Shown piece after piece: positions 28,617 to 40,814 of a stretch of DNA of 64,000 bases. Where the stretch lies: positions 17,467-81,466 of the forward strand of contig JABVXV010000285.1 in the NCBI GenBank assembly GCA_013365325.1, in the 5' to 3' direction. Origin of the DNA: Dipetalonema caudispina (taxonomy: Eukaryota > Nematoda > Chromadorea > Rhabditida > Onchocercidae). The notes beneath the pieces were generated by a model. It saw nothing but the letters and a program-made list of their open reading frames with translations. It was not told where the DNA came from and did no database searches. Numbering within the stretch: position 1 is the stretch's first letter; the number at the start of each line of letters is the position of its first letter. The position numbers and the translations under genes are program-made.

Positions 28617-30936
28617 CAACAAATAACATTTAACATTATAACATTTCCGGAATCGGAAAAACAAGAATTTTCAATGATTAGACCAAAAACGTACATACTA
28701 TTTGCTGAAAATATGTACAAACTATCACAGCATTGCTTAGAAGACAATTAACAAATACAATTAATTTGCTGAACGCAAATTAAATACCTTCTGAAAAGTA
28801 TATATCACACGTGATACACTCATTACGTACGCTTACTAACCGTAACTTTATGACCAATCGACCAATTTTTCCTTCTTTTGTTTTTTTTTATTTTCAATCT
28901 TGAACATTATTTGTTGAAATGGAAAACTTTCTCGCATCCAAAAATTAATATTATTGATTAAATATATCAATTAATTTAATCCATTTTCATCTATTTCATT
29001 GTAATAATTCGATTGTTGTTGTTTTTGCTTGCATTTTACACATTGATTTATTCAAACTTTTTATTTCTTAATTTTTTATTCGTTTATAATTTTGACATGC
29101 AAATTTTCACATAGAATTGAATAGTTGCTTAGAATGAAAATATTTGAAAAGTTTATAAGTGATTATAGTAGAACATAAACAGACCATGAAAAAGAATATT
29201 ACAAAAAGAAAAGCAATAGCAATAGCTTTGATGTACTCATTATTTGCCAATTTTGTAATAACATGTTGAATTACCTGAAAAACTTCAAATACAGTACCAA
29301 ATTTATCAATTGATTTCTACCAAAATTTGATTAAATTGATTGATTGCTATTTTACTACGAAACAGTTACTTAAAAAAAAAAAAAATATTTACGACTTTTG
29401 ATTAATAATGGATTGTTTAGATTAACCATTTCGTTTGTTTTATTTTCATTCAGTGTTTAATTTATCGTTTGTATTTCTTAATTTTTTTTTAGGAAGAGAA
29501 GAAAATGGAATTTTTTAACTAATTTTTTTTCTTCTCCTTCCAATTTTTATTCAAAATAATTTATGGAAGTTGAATGAAATTCGGTAAAGATTTCTGGATC
29601 ATATAAAAAAATTGAATAGCGAAGTTATAGAGGATCAGGATCATCATTCATTTTGATTATGAAAATCTGATCGTTTTTTCTAGTCTTCTCGAAAAGGGGC
29701 TAAAAATTTTAAAGTTTACAAAACCTTTGAATAGCAAAGATTAGATGATATATTTTATAAATCAAGTGAAGCAAATAATTTATAAATGATAAATTCTAGC
29801 AATAATTTGTTAGGAATGCTGGAATCAATTAAATATAATACTGATACTATTATTAGTACTATTATCATTATATTATCCATTATCCTCCTGATATTATCCT
29901 TAATATCATTCGTAACGTTAAATGGTAAATGTGTCATTCCGATAATAATAGAAATTTCCTACCTCAATTTCAGCAATTAAAAGCTTTAAAAAATGTGTGC
30001 ATATGTCATCCTCGCTTTGATTATTGCTTCTGTAACGCATTTCCTAAATAATTTGATGAAAGAATTTGACAAACCAAAGTTTTATTTTTTATCTTTTTTT
30101 TTTTTTGTTGCCTTTCAAAATTTTGCTCTCTGAATAATAATTCATATTAGTTCCGCATTTCTCCTTTTTGAAGCAATTCACAAAAATTTTGCAACATTAC
30201 AAATTATTTAATCCTAAAATTTTTTCATTATAACAAACAATTTGATGAAAACAAAATTGCAATTTTTTTCAAATATTTATTTCATATTTAATATAAGAGT
30301 TCAAAAATTGTTAGATTTGTCCAAGAAATTTATCGGAGAATATTGACTGGAAAATTTGCAAATAATTTAAACTTTTATTAATATAGAAAAATATCATGAA
30401 AACCTCTCTTGATTCATTAGATTTGTTGATTTCTTGAAATGAACACATTCGACAAATTGAAAAAATTGTAATGGATAATTTCAATGAGCGATACATTGCT
30501 CAACATTTCTGAAAATGGATAGAAAACATTTTTAATTTGACGAAAAATTAATCCATTAAATCTAATCTTATTCATTTACTACTTTTCAACTAATTTATAA
30601 CACAAGAAAACAAATATAATTCAAAATTAATTATTTATTGAATGTGAAATAAATTTAAAAATTAATCGAACTTTTATTCAATTCTAAATTTTTATTCTTT
30701 TATTCAGGAATCCATTTCTTAAGGAATAGTTAGCAAAATTAATTTGTTAAATAGAAAATTGAGACTAATTAAATCACAATACATTCTAAGTTAATCAAAA
30801 ATTCCATGTAAACTAAAAATATGAAATGAAAAGGATGAAATGGGCTTGCTCCCATAGAGAAATCCTAAATACACAAATAGCATTATAGACATATATATAC
30901 GTATTCATTTATTTATATCATATTTATGGATATATA

Positions 30937-30942
<6 letters not shown>

Positions 30943-30997
<55 letters not shown>

Positions 30998-31015
30998 GGG
31001 AGAAAGAGAGAGAAA
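30943..31015 (+). repeat. (GA)n microsatellite
   Basis: A GAGAGA array of about 70 bases with a few interruptions. Shorter GA/CT arrays occur at about 18686-18705 and 25935-25970. Confidence 0.9.
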
Positions 31016-31553
31016 TTGCAGGATGGAATGAAAATCGTTGAAAATATGACGAACAAAACTGCTAATCGTACAAAATATATCCTGTAATTAGCATTCGTTC
31101 TCAAAATACCTATGCCTTACTGTGCTGATGAGTTCATCGGAATGTAATTACTTTTTAATCTTGACCTAAAATCATTCAACAAATCAATTCGATCATAATC
31201 ATATCATACCAAAACTAATCAATCTTATTTGATCTTAATTACCTAATTGTAATTTTAGTCTCACTTCAATTTGCCTTTATAAATGTAATTCTACTCTTTC
31301 TAATGAAAAAAAATTTGAGGAGTAATTTGAAAGAAATGAATAAATAGGTAATCTATCTTAGTCCTTTAAAATAATAAGTAATCAAGATTAAGCTATATCT
31401 TTACGATATTTCCATCACGATGGGTAAATGGGTGGTACACTTTAGATATACGTAGCACATGAAAATAATTTTATGTTTACATTGTACTTTATTGATACGA
31501 AGCATTTTACGCTTAGTTTTAAAAATTTTTCTGTTCAACAGCAATAGATGACT

Positions 31554-31724
31554 TTAAACTCTTTGCGAGGAATTCTCTACTTGAAGAGAACGTTCGGAAA
31601 TTTGTTAAATCCACATGAAAATGATAACCAAATGATGATGCATTCAGTTGCCTTTAGCATACTCAATGATTCAACGGGTTTCATGAACATTATATTGGAC
31701 ATTGACGAAGCAATTTAATTCATA
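31554..31724 (+). other. Small open frame of unknown status (about 56 codons)
   Basis: An ATG-initiated frame starting MTLNSLRGILYLKRTFGN and ending NIILDIDEAI sits in an island of normal composition, next to an acceptor-like CTGTTCAACAG. A second frame from that acceptor (reading IDDFKLFARNSLLEENV) and one frame on the minus strand are also open over part of it, so coding is not established. It lies downstream of the GATAD1-like stop codon and could simply be that gene's 3' UTR. Confidence 0.2.
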
Positions 31725-31993
31725 TTGTAATGAATTAGCAATTTTGGTCCATAAATTGCTGTATTCATCAGGTCTTCTATATTGGAAGAAAACAAAAATG
31801 AGTCAAATATAAAAAACAAAGTTTATTATTAAAATATCCAACATTTCAACAGTTTCAATACGTCAGAAAAGTAGACAAATTTAAGCAAAAACAGATATAT
31901 TTGAGATCAAAACTTGGTTTCAAATTATGAACTGATCACAGTGAACCATTTCTTGTAAACTTCATGCTTCCGTAAGAAACATTACTTTGAAGT

Positions 31994-34410
31994 TCATTTT
32001 GATTTAAAGGGTGGAATTTTTTCATCAAATGCAATTAATTTAGTTGATATTGTATTTATAGAACGAACTCTTTCTTCTAGCTCTTCGTGTAATTTCTTTT
32101 CCACTAATGACCGCGGTTTCCAATCATGGCAATAACCCGGAAGCAACGGTGCGTGACACACAAATGTGCAAACCTGAAAGCCAATTTAACTCGCTCGGAC
32201 CTTGACAACAATATATCGAGTAACTTGTTTTATTACTTCATTTTTATCTTTACCGGCAACTAAATCTGAGCAAATTACATTTAATGGTTAAATAACTGGT
32301 GCTATGAACTTCCATCGAAAAAATAGTGCTCAATGTGCTCTACCACTGACACTGATCATGATGCACTAAGTGGCACAAATTCTAATCAATATTTATAACG
32401 AATCTGTAATCTCTTCCTCAAAAAAAAAAAAAAAAACTGATATAAATTTGACCCGATTTCGTATTTGCCAGTCAGAAACATTCGGACTTTATTGAAATTT
32501 AAACATTAGAAAAAAGGCATTCGACGATTTTCATATATTTCTACACAGCTTAAATATCTACATATTATCTGGAATGATTTTTACATCTGTAAAAAAAGTA
32601 TTCAGAAATGTTCGAAGCATGAATAAAAGTGAACAACACTCCATGATTACTCTATCAAATGTCATCAGATTGCTCTTGTTTTACAAATAATCTACAATAA
32701 AACGGGAAAACAACTACCTCTAGAGGGTACATTACTGAGTCAGACAGCGCGTGAACGAAGTGTTCCGCATCGAACTGGTGAGCTTCATCAGCTGATTCAG
32801 TGGGAACTAACCTGAATAAATTTTTCCCACAAATTTTTTTTAGAGAAAGTTTAGCTCCAAAATATTACTCTTTCGCAGCAGTGAATCCTCATAATGAATT
32901 ATTTAAAATCAAAAAGTGCTAAGCTATAAACAACATTCCAAAGCTGTGCGATTAACCAATCTGTCAATCCAATGCATCCTGCAGATGCTCAGGATCTCAA
33001 GTCCTCAAATCATTCCTTAACTATTGTCATACTCCAGTTGGAAAGAGTACCGCATGACACATCTTAAATAATATGTTACCAGGTGAGAGCAGCAAAGCGT
33101 TCGCCAAACTGATCACATAGGAGAGCTCGAATTTGCGCAAAATAACACAAACCATCATCCTTATCCGTCACCGAAACTATATCGCCTATTCGAAAGAGAC
33201 GTTCGCACTAAAAACAACCAGTTATAGACGATGAAATTGTTAAACCATTTCATGAGCAGTAATGTTTTAATCTCACATATATCTCGACACAATACATCAT
33301 TTTCAAAATAAATACTGGATGCACTTGATCACTGTTAAGATATTCATAAAATATAGCACTCCTTTACTTCTTCGAATCTACATCACTTTCTAGACAAAAT
33401 TCATCGTCTGTGAAATAAACATTTATATAACCTTCCTTCCCAAAGTTCTGGAACATATACGTTCCTTATTTCGAGCTCAGTCTCAGTTCGATTCCAAATC
33501 ACCTAGCAATAACAATTTTCTTTCGGATAAATAAATCCAACAACAACCTTAATCAGTCCCTACTTATCAGATTTATTCTGTTATCAGTAATGAACAAACT
33601 AGTTAAAATAATAAGAGCTTTAACATACCTTATCCCATAATGCATCATGACACCGTAATCCTGCCTTTTGACTTGTTGCTTTTTGTGGACGGGTCGATTT
33701 GAAAAAAGATGTTCTTCGATTGGCATACTTGTTGACTGGGGTATTTATACCGATTCGTCGTCCGCTTAAAATTTACAAGCAGTGATTTTTCATCGAAAAG
33801 TAATATTTTTCCAGCAATTACATTTCGAAATACTCTGAAACTGTCAACATCATATCTACAAATTCTCAGCACAATCCTCCAACTCCTTGGGAAAAGAATC
33901 TCAACTTACTACTTCTATCCTGAATTCAAATCTAAAAACTAACAAGATAATTATTCCATACAACTTACTGATAAGAGAAAATAATGAAAAAGACGAATAC
34001 TTCCGGAAGTTATACAGAGGATGCAGACAATTTCAAATCATTTTCTTGAACTGCAGAGTTACGAGTAATACTCAGGATCCGGAAGCATACATACCTCACT
34101 GAAACGTTCTTGTTTTGTCGTGATATGCCACATCGAGAAGCAGCTCGTCTTGCGACAATACCAAGAGACGGTAGCTATAATCATGTTAATATCGAAGATT
34201 ACGGAAATTAGTTGCCCTAGAAACAGTACAAACCATACAGTCAGTCAGAAAATGGACCGGTCACACAAGACGACAGAAAACGCATCATTTATCTACAAAC
34301 CTTACACAATATCCAGAAGAATTATAAGATAATCTACTCACATCATCACGTTTCCGACCTCTCGTTATTTTTCTCTTCGAAATACCACTACTTCCATTAG
34401 AAGAGCCCAT
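31994..34410 (-). CDS. GATAD1-like chromatin protein, GATA zinc finger absent
   Basis: GATAD1 is a nuclear protein that associates with H3K4me3-linked SIN3/KDM5 complexes. Six phase-matched exons (34410-34342, 34174-34095, 33764-33629, 33207-33080, 32811-32718, 32173-31994) give 228 residues against 269 in human. The conserved C-terminal block is clear: FRIGDIVSVTDKDDGLCYFA, QIRALLCDQFGERFAALTWL, PTESADEAHQFDAEHFVHAL, MYPLEV and FVCHAP, matching human IGDVVSVIDEQDGKPYYAQI, SAALTWLIPT and EFVCHAP. A basic segment with RRAASR corresponds to the human RRSARLR region. The short N-terminus (MGSSNGSSGISKRKITRGRK) has no CxxC pair, so the GATA-type finger of the vertebrate protein is missing. Either the family in this lineage lacks it or an upstream exon was not found; the acceptor 22 nt before the start argues against a missing exon. 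Confidence 0.87.
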
Positions 34411-34432
34411 CACACGGTTTCACTTAAGCTTC

Positions 34433-34434
34433 CT
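34433..34434 (-). promoter_or_regulatory. Probable trans-splice acceptor of the GATAD1-like gene
   Basis: GGCTTTCAG on the minus strand ends here, 22 nt upstream of the chosen start codon, and no in-frame coding exon is seen beyond it. Inference from position and motif only. Confidence 0.45.
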
Positions 34435-34978
34435 GAAAGCCATAGCAAAATAAGTTGTCATTTGGCATAACATTATAAAATTTAAATAAAATTACCAATT
34501 TCCATTTATGAACCGAAATTAGACAAACAAACTAACAAAATGTTTTCGTTTAGATCAACATCATAAAATGCTATGAATCACAAAAGTACAAAGCAATTTT
34601 CTAGAACTAAAACGAACCAGCAAAGTGATTTCAATAATTTCAGAACTAAACTGTTGCAATCATGATGGAAACAATAGCAAGAATTCGTAATCTATAAAAT
34701 AATTAGTAAGTAATTACATGGCAAGAAACCTGAAAATTCTCGGGATGATAACTAATTTAGACACCTCGAATGGATACTTTTGATATGGCGATATATAATT
34801 CAGAAACCATCAATTAAATGAGAAGATATCCTTAGGTTTTCTGACTCACATTATTCGATCTACTGAAAATATGACAAAGCCGTATTCATGTATTGCAAAA
34901 TGTATATTAGATCCAATGAAAATCACTAATATTATTTAATTGAAATATTTCAAATATACGGAAATCAAATGTTAGGCA

Positions 34979-35280
34979 GTACCTGAGAATCGGAATAACC
35001 GTAAACGAAACCGGAAACCCTTAACAGCTCAACGAAGTATCCATTACAGGCCAATCTACCTGAAAACCGACATTTGCTTCATAACTAAAAAAACGTAATG
35101 CAGCTTAATATTCAAGATAAATTTCCTACTACAACTAAAGGATTTTTAGAAAGTATCCGGTAGCCGGAATAATTGCGAACAGAATCGGAAATCCTTTGAA
35201 ATGCTTTTGCTGGTTCAGTAAAGTTCCTTACAACAATCATTCTGATCAAAAATTGGCATTTAATGGCATAAAATATCATG
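34979..35280. repeat. Diverged tandem duplication, about 174-bp period
   Basis: CGGAATAACCGTAAACGAAA at 34991 recurs as CGGAATAATTGCGAACAGAA at 35165. The flanks follow the same pattern (GGAAACCCTT / GGAAATCCTTT; CGACATTTGC / TTGGCATTTAA). Two old copies of one unit lie in the region upstream of both the GATAD1-like gene and cpf-2. Confidence 0.6.
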
Positions 35281-35346
35281 TAATTCATATGAAATTAATT
35301 GTAGTAATGTACAGACGTACACGTGAAACATCAAATTTTACATATT

Positions 35347-35446
35347 AATCAAGCATAAAAATATCAATAAAACTATTCAATTAAATAATATTAAATTGAT
35401 CAAACATAAACATATCAATAAAATTATTTAATTAAATAGTACCAAA
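35347..35446. repeat. Two-copy 50-bp tandem repeat
   Basis: AATCAAGCATAAAAATATCA at about 35347 is repeated with few changes about 50 bases later (GATCAAACATAAACATATCA), each followed by ATAAAA-TATT-AATTAAATA. Confidence 0.75.
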
Positions 35447-36639
35447 TATAAAATTTCTTCTCATTCTTATTCTCCCTAATACTATTTACTATTTCTTCAA
35501 TTCTATTATTCATTATCAATTTTCTTTTGCATTAACCACTTTTTCAATGTTCGTTTAAATATGAATATAAAAAGAAATGATTCTTATATAAAATAGATTA
35601 CTCATCATAAGTTAGGTTAATAATTCATGTATTTCTGCATATTTTTTTCCAAAACAATACTTCCTAACATTTCCTATTAAGTATTCCTAATGTAAAAATA
35701 TGTTAATTAATCTGAATACATACTTCATTGCCTTTTTTTTTTTTCGAAAAATTTTATAAATTAAAAAAGTGTATACAAAACATATATTTAAATAAAGCCA
35801 GGTTTTTTTTTTTTTTTTTTTTTTACTGAAATTTAGGAATTTCCACAATCAGAATTTTTGTTAGTTAAAATATTCAGTGGTACTGTTTTGGAAAAAATTG
35901 AACGTTTGCAATGATCAAGTTATCATCCTATATGATAACATATTCTTGTTATCAGTACTATAATCATATTTTCTCTTATAATTTACATACTTAAAGTGAA
36001 GTTTTACTTGTGTAAATCAATAATTTAAATAATCAATCTTTGTCTTGTAATAATTTTTTTTTTCTTTCACATGAAAATTCTACTTGTTATTTTAACTTCA
36101 AATATTTACATGAAATAATTTCACTTTTGAACTATTTTCTTATCATAATTTATTTGATTTGATCGGAAACGTAGAGAACTTTATGCAAAATATAACAGAA
36201 CAACATCTAGCAAGTTCTTTGATAAATTCTAATTTTGTAACTCAATGATCTTGAACGTTACTCCATATTCAATATATGATTATAGTAGTATTTAAATTCC
36301 TTCCATCCAGATCCTAAAACAACTTATCAAATGATTATATCACATTTTAAATAATAAACATTTCAAAAATGGTATCATTTATTTCAGTTAAATGACAAGA
36401 AGATTCGAATTTTCTCTTTTGCATAAATTTTATCCGATAATCGTTAAGTGATCTGAAGTGAAATCGATCAGATAATGACTGAAATGAGTGAAAAAATTTT
36501 CTAACGTATAAAAATTATAATCAATTAATCCTCCTGACAAAATTCTTTTATTTTTTTCAATTTTTCTTTTCATTTATCAGGAAAATATGATAATCGATTA
36601 TCAATTTTTCGTCCTTTTAACGTCTGTTTTTTGCTCTTA

Positions 36640-37010
36640 ATAGGAGGTTAATTCTAAGTTAAAGGTCATGACAACATAACCGATAATTTTTATGCATCTG
36701 TTCGTATTAATCTGAAATAAGTCCTACTAAAGCCACTGTCATCATACTTGTTCCTTCAAATCTTTGAATTTCACTTATAGAGTAGAGGTCAAAGTTCAAA
36801 TCAATTCCTCGAGAGGGAAATTCATGTACTACCATCCAACATTTAAATTATAATTTGTACTAAAAACTGCTCGGCGGCACCATCCACATTTTACTACAAA
36901 TACGACAAAACACGGGTCGGCCCCAGTTCCATTAAGTGATAATTCCCCGAGGGTAAATAATATCAGAGGTATTGGGTGGAACCGATCAAGTCATAGGTCG
37001 TGTTTGAAAT
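36640..37010. other. GC-richer non-repetitive island upstream of cpf-2
   Basis: Within very AT-rich DNA this stretch contains words such as CTCGGCGGCACCATCC and GGGTCGGCCCCAG. On the minus strand a frame of about 54 codons (including GADPCFVV and KCGWCRR) is open, but no splice partners are visible. It could be promoter sequence, an RNA gene or an orphan exon. I could not match it to tRNA, snRNA, SL RNA or SRP RNA. Confidence 0.35.
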
Positions 37011-37423
37011 TAGGAAATGCTATCCTTGTTTATTAGATTGCTTTTCTCTTAAAAAAAAAAAAAAAAAGAAAAAAAACGGACAAACTATCTGAAATTGATA
37101 TCATTGATTAATCAAAGATGAAATATTAATTTATCTGTAAGAATTGCTAAGATAGACGTAGGCAATTATTGCATTTTTTAAGAGAGGATGAAATCATGAA
37201 GGAAAAATTTAAGTTATCAAGTATGAATCATTCCCATTAATTCGTTTATTAAATTAATTTATGAGTTCGTTGAAGTTATCATTATAGTATTATTATGAGC
37301 ATTTCGTTATTCAACTCTCTAATGCATTGTTATCACTTGGTGTAATTCGTTAGCATTAATACTTCCTCAAATAAAATTATCGTCTAACGTACAACATAAT
37401 TAATCATGTTTTTTTTTATTTTC

Positions 37424-37425
37424 AG
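37424..37425 (+). promoter_or_regulatory. Probable trans-splice acceptor of cpf-2
   Basis: A classic nematode 3' splice site (long T run then ATTTTCAG) ends here, 71 nt before the cpf-2 start codon, with no coding exon upstream. Confidence 0.5.
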
Positions 37426-37496
37426 CACTAAAGTATCTTTAATCATATTTTCACGTTTGTGAACATTTACCTATTTACTGATCATCATTTTATCTG

Positions 37497-40483
37497 ATGG
37501 CATATCGTGAACGGGACGCTGCTGTAACAAGTACAACAAAACCAACACCTTCCGCAACTGATCGATCAGCGAGATCTGTTTTTGGTTTGTTCTTTTTCAT
37601 TAAAATTTACTGAATAAGTCCTATCAACGTTTCTTTTTGTTGATTACTTCTAATTGCGTAGAAATGATAGAACAAAAAGTCGTCCCGGTTTATTAGTTAT
37701 ATGGACTCAGTGAAGATGTTGCTATCCTTTAGTTATTGAATATATCGAATGAACATTTTGTGTTTTGTTTCTTTTCTGATAACCAACTAATTGTCTTTTT
37801 TAGTTGGTAATATTTCTTATGAAGTGGGTGAGGAGCAGTTAAAACAAGTATTTTCTCAGGTTAGTACCAATAATTCTTTGCCATTTTTAAATTTACGGTT
37901 TTCGTTTTTCTTTAAATTGGGTCAAAATGGCATTAAATGCCAATAAGAATTGTTTTAATTTGAAGAACTCTTCTGTTATTGTCTTTAAATTTATTGCTTA
38001 TATAAATCTTGTATGTTTAAGCACCCTACTGCTGTGAATTTGTAATTTCAACTCATTTCCCTTAATTATGTAGATAACGCTGGTAAGAGAAAATTGCATA
38101 TCTCGGTATTCTAAACCATTATTTGTTATCGTTACAAGTCAACTTCACTACAGCTACCGACACTGTAGTGAAGTTGAGCTTTTTTGTTATCATAAGTATA
38201 TAATTGTTTCTGTTGCGTATTCGTCATGGATTGCCATGAAGTCCTGCTAATCTAATAACTTAAAACGGCAAAAGATGCAGCGAGAGATCTTCTTGAAAAG
38301 AAGTAGTAATTGTTTTAGTCAAGATCAGCTCTCTTCACATCGTTTTTTTTATTCGTATTAGTAATTGTGTATTTTACAGGTTGGAGCAGTTGTTCACTTG
38401 CGATTAGTTCATGACCGAGATACAGGTAAACCAAAAGGTTATGGATTTTGCGAATATAATGATGCTCAGACTGCTGAAAGTGCAATCAGGTATTGTAGTT
38501 CTGACTAGAACGTTTTAAAACATTTTAGCGATAAAAAATCCGAAGAGTCTCAGTAACGCAGAAATCCAAATATTCAAAGCATATTGCATTTCAGAATGTC
38601 ACTTGTTACTTTGAATAAGTATCTCAAACATAGACATTGTTCGGATTTTGTCTTGCATGAAAGCAGTAATTGAGTAATCCTTTCAGACGATAACGTTTAT
38701 ACACAGATGAAGTTTGCAACGCAACCACCATATCTCAATAATATTAAAAAAATCGCATTGGAGGAAATTCGGAAATGTTGACGTTGTCTCAAAGAATTCT
38801 TATTCATTTGTTTATGCAATTTTTGATTTAGGAATCTGAATGGCTTTGAACTTAACGGACGTCCGCTACGAGTTGATTCAGCAGCTGGTGGTGATCGTAG
38901 TGCTGATGAAGTTCAACAGTTACAAGCGGCGTTTGCTGCTCAGCAACAAGAGGTTACGTTCATATTTATATGTAGTTTTGGCTCATCAGGAAAACGAAAG
39001 CACTTTTCTGTGCTTTTTAATCCATGGCTTAAAAATATATCTGGAATTGATTCAATAATTCATTTGTTGACTCCTCAAGTTTTGCGATTGTTATATTTCC
39101 TGAAAATTTTGATTGTTATGAATCACCTTTTTTTGTAGTCCTAGCTCCCTAGTTTTTCAGTATTTGCAGCAGCAAGCACAGGAAAGTCCATATGGTCCAG
39201 AAACTGAAGCTGAGAAAGCACCAGAAGCTATTTCGCGATCGGTAGCATCCCTACCACCCGAACAAATGTTTGAATTAATGAAGCAAATGAAGCAATGTGT
39301 TCATAACAATCCGAATGAAGCCAAAAATTTGCTTATGAATAATCCGCAGCTTGCATATGCTCTTCTACAGGTTTGTCTCGTCTTACTGTTGATGTTGTAT
39401 TAGAAGCCTAATCATTTGATATGTATAATGTTTATTGCAGTGCAAAGTTTTTACTAATGAAAGTGATGAAGTGAAAAATACTCGTAACTCAACGAATAGG
39501 TTGGTTAGGCAGTTGAGGCTAACACTGCAATCTTCTTTCGGAATCTGAGACCTTATCCTGGAATATCTTCTATTCCAGGCTTCTTGAGTACTAATTTCAT
39601 GATTTCACAGTATAAGATATTTTACAGTAATTCATCAGTGACATTATGTCTTCTCTAGAAACAACTTCTAGTGCTTGTCATTTTAACACTTTTACAATTA
39701 AAGCGTGTTTTTTTCAAACTTATTTTGGATAACCTATAAAGTTGGATCTTCCAGGCGCAAGTAGTTATGCGAATTGTTGATCCACAAGTGGCCATTGCGA
39801 TGCTTCATCGTGAAACGCCTGCGGTTTCACAACCGTTTCACCAGCAACAACAACAGCAGCAGACATATCCAGGTCAAAGCTGTTCTTTATTTGTTTTCCT
39901 ACTCAGGGTACTTGAATTTTATGATTATTAAATTGCAGATACATCGGTGCCAGTATCGATGTCGACAGTGCCCAATATGTCACAGCCAATGTTTCCTGGA
40001 GGAATGCCTCAAATGGCTCCTTCAGCAGTTTCATCAGTACCAGTTAGCTTCTCTAGAGCTCCACCAGGACCTACAGTTACTCGTGCCCCTTCCCCACAAG
40101 GTGCCGATTCCGAGCTTAGCCCTGACGACCAGCAGCAAGCCCAGTTGTTGATGCAGGTGTGTTTTTTTTTTTTTAAAGGGTTTTTTTATAGACAAATTCT
40201 TTTCATTTCTGCAAAATCTTTAGTAGTACCACTGCTTTTCATCTGACGTTTCACTGCAGGATGGTATACGTTCTAGAAAAATTCTTTCCTTTCCTTTATT
40301 TTTAAAGAGAAGGGTAAAGCTTACCGCACGGATCAGTAATCTAAATAAATTTTGCTTTTTTCGTAATTTCCAAGAAATGCTTTTTAGGTATTACAATTAA
40401 GTGAGGAACAGATCGCTTTACTGCCTCCTGATGATAGGCGTAAAGTAATCGAATTACGGAATCAGTTACGTTCAAGCGTTTAG
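37497..40483 (+). CDS. cpf-2: Cleavage stimulation factor subunit 2 (CstF-64)
   Basis: CstF-64 binds the GU-rich element downstream of the poly(A) signal and promotes pre-mRNA 3'-end cleavage; in nematodes it is also linked to operon processing. Eight phase-matched exons: 37497-37584, 37804-37859, 38380-38489, 38832-38952, 39161-39370, 39755-39872, 39939-40156 and 40388-40483, giving 338 residues, close to the roughly 336 of C. elegans. The RRM (about 28-106) has RNP2 VFVGNI and RNP1 KGYGFCEY. The hinge domain includes [30 protein letters not shown] and VIRIVDP-type sequence ([17 protein letters not shown]). A Gln- then Pro/Met-rich linker follows, and the C-terminal helical domain [20 protein letters not shown] ends the protein. 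The fifth exon could begin at 39161 or 39170; both keep frame. It is convergent with the pdf-2-like gene. Confidence 0.95.
38139..38177 (+). other. Perfect 15-bp hairpin followed by a T run in cpf-2 intron 2
   Basis: TCAACTTCACTACAG (38139-38153) and CTGTAGTGAAGTTGA (38163-38177) are exact reverse complements around a 9-base loop. Beyond a one-base bulge AAG pairs with CTT, then a T6 run follows. It lies within the second cpf-2 intron. Such a structure may be an intronic small RNA or a regulatory hairpin; nothing in the sequence proves transcription. Confidence 0.6.
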
Positions 40484-40523
40484 CAAGTTTTTGTTCTAAA
40501 CTACTCTTTTCACTTGTAATTGA

Positions 40524-40529
40524 AATAAA
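40524..40529 (+). promoter_or_regulatory. Poly(A) signal AATAAA of cpf-2
   Basis: AATAAA lies 41 bases after the cpf-2 stop codon, the usual distance for a short nematode 3' UTR. Confidence 0.65.
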
Positions 40530-40778
40530 CGATGTTTGATGTGTGATCGCATAAAATATACTACGCTGATGAAAAGTTTGGAGCCATTCTCAATAAGACC
40601 ACTGATAGATAAGTGCTTGTTAAATTATCATGATCGCGATGAGTTTGCTTTTTGATATATTTTTATTCTCACAACTTATCATCTAAAGATTTCCAAATTC
40701 TTACAGATGATCATCTCACTAAATACTAGGAATATCTGCAGTATTTATACTGACGACAATATTGTTACGTGAGATACG

Positions 40779-40784
40779 TTTATT
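40779..40784 (-). promoter_or_regulatory. Poly(A) signal AATAAA of the pdf-2-like gene
   Basis: On the minus strand AATAAA follows the pdf-2-like stop codon (40815) by about 30 bases. It faces the cpf-2 signal about 250 bases away. Confidence 0.6.
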
Positions 40785-40814
40785 TTCCATTACTCCATAG
40801 ATTTACTGCGTAAT

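Larger units (their letters stand above)
17763..31500. other. Gene-poor, low-complexity region
   Basis: Over 13 kb without a supported gene. It is dominated by A/T homopolymers and di- and trinucleotide arrays listed separately. Reading frames on either strand are compositional (poly-F/K/I or the C/V/Y/H/T strings of CA/TA repeats). Two short islands of more ordinary composition stand out, at about 21070-21145 and 23270-23370. Each has a short open frame on the minus strand that ends in a stop, but neither has a convincing partner exon. Confidence 0.5.

Noticed and set aside
31122..31145. CTGATGAGTTCATCGGAATG resembling a hammerhead ribozyme core
   Set aside because: The CUGAUGA box is present but the required GAAA after stem II is absent and flanking stems do not pair.
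33887..34332. Plus-strand frames of about 70 codons
   Set aside because: They are antisense to exon 2 and introns of the GATAD1-like gene and contain no recognisable domain.
36780..36840. GTTCAAATCAATTCC resembling a tRNA T-arm
   Set aside because: The expected GGTTCAAATCC loop, acceptor stem and anticodon arm do not form around it.
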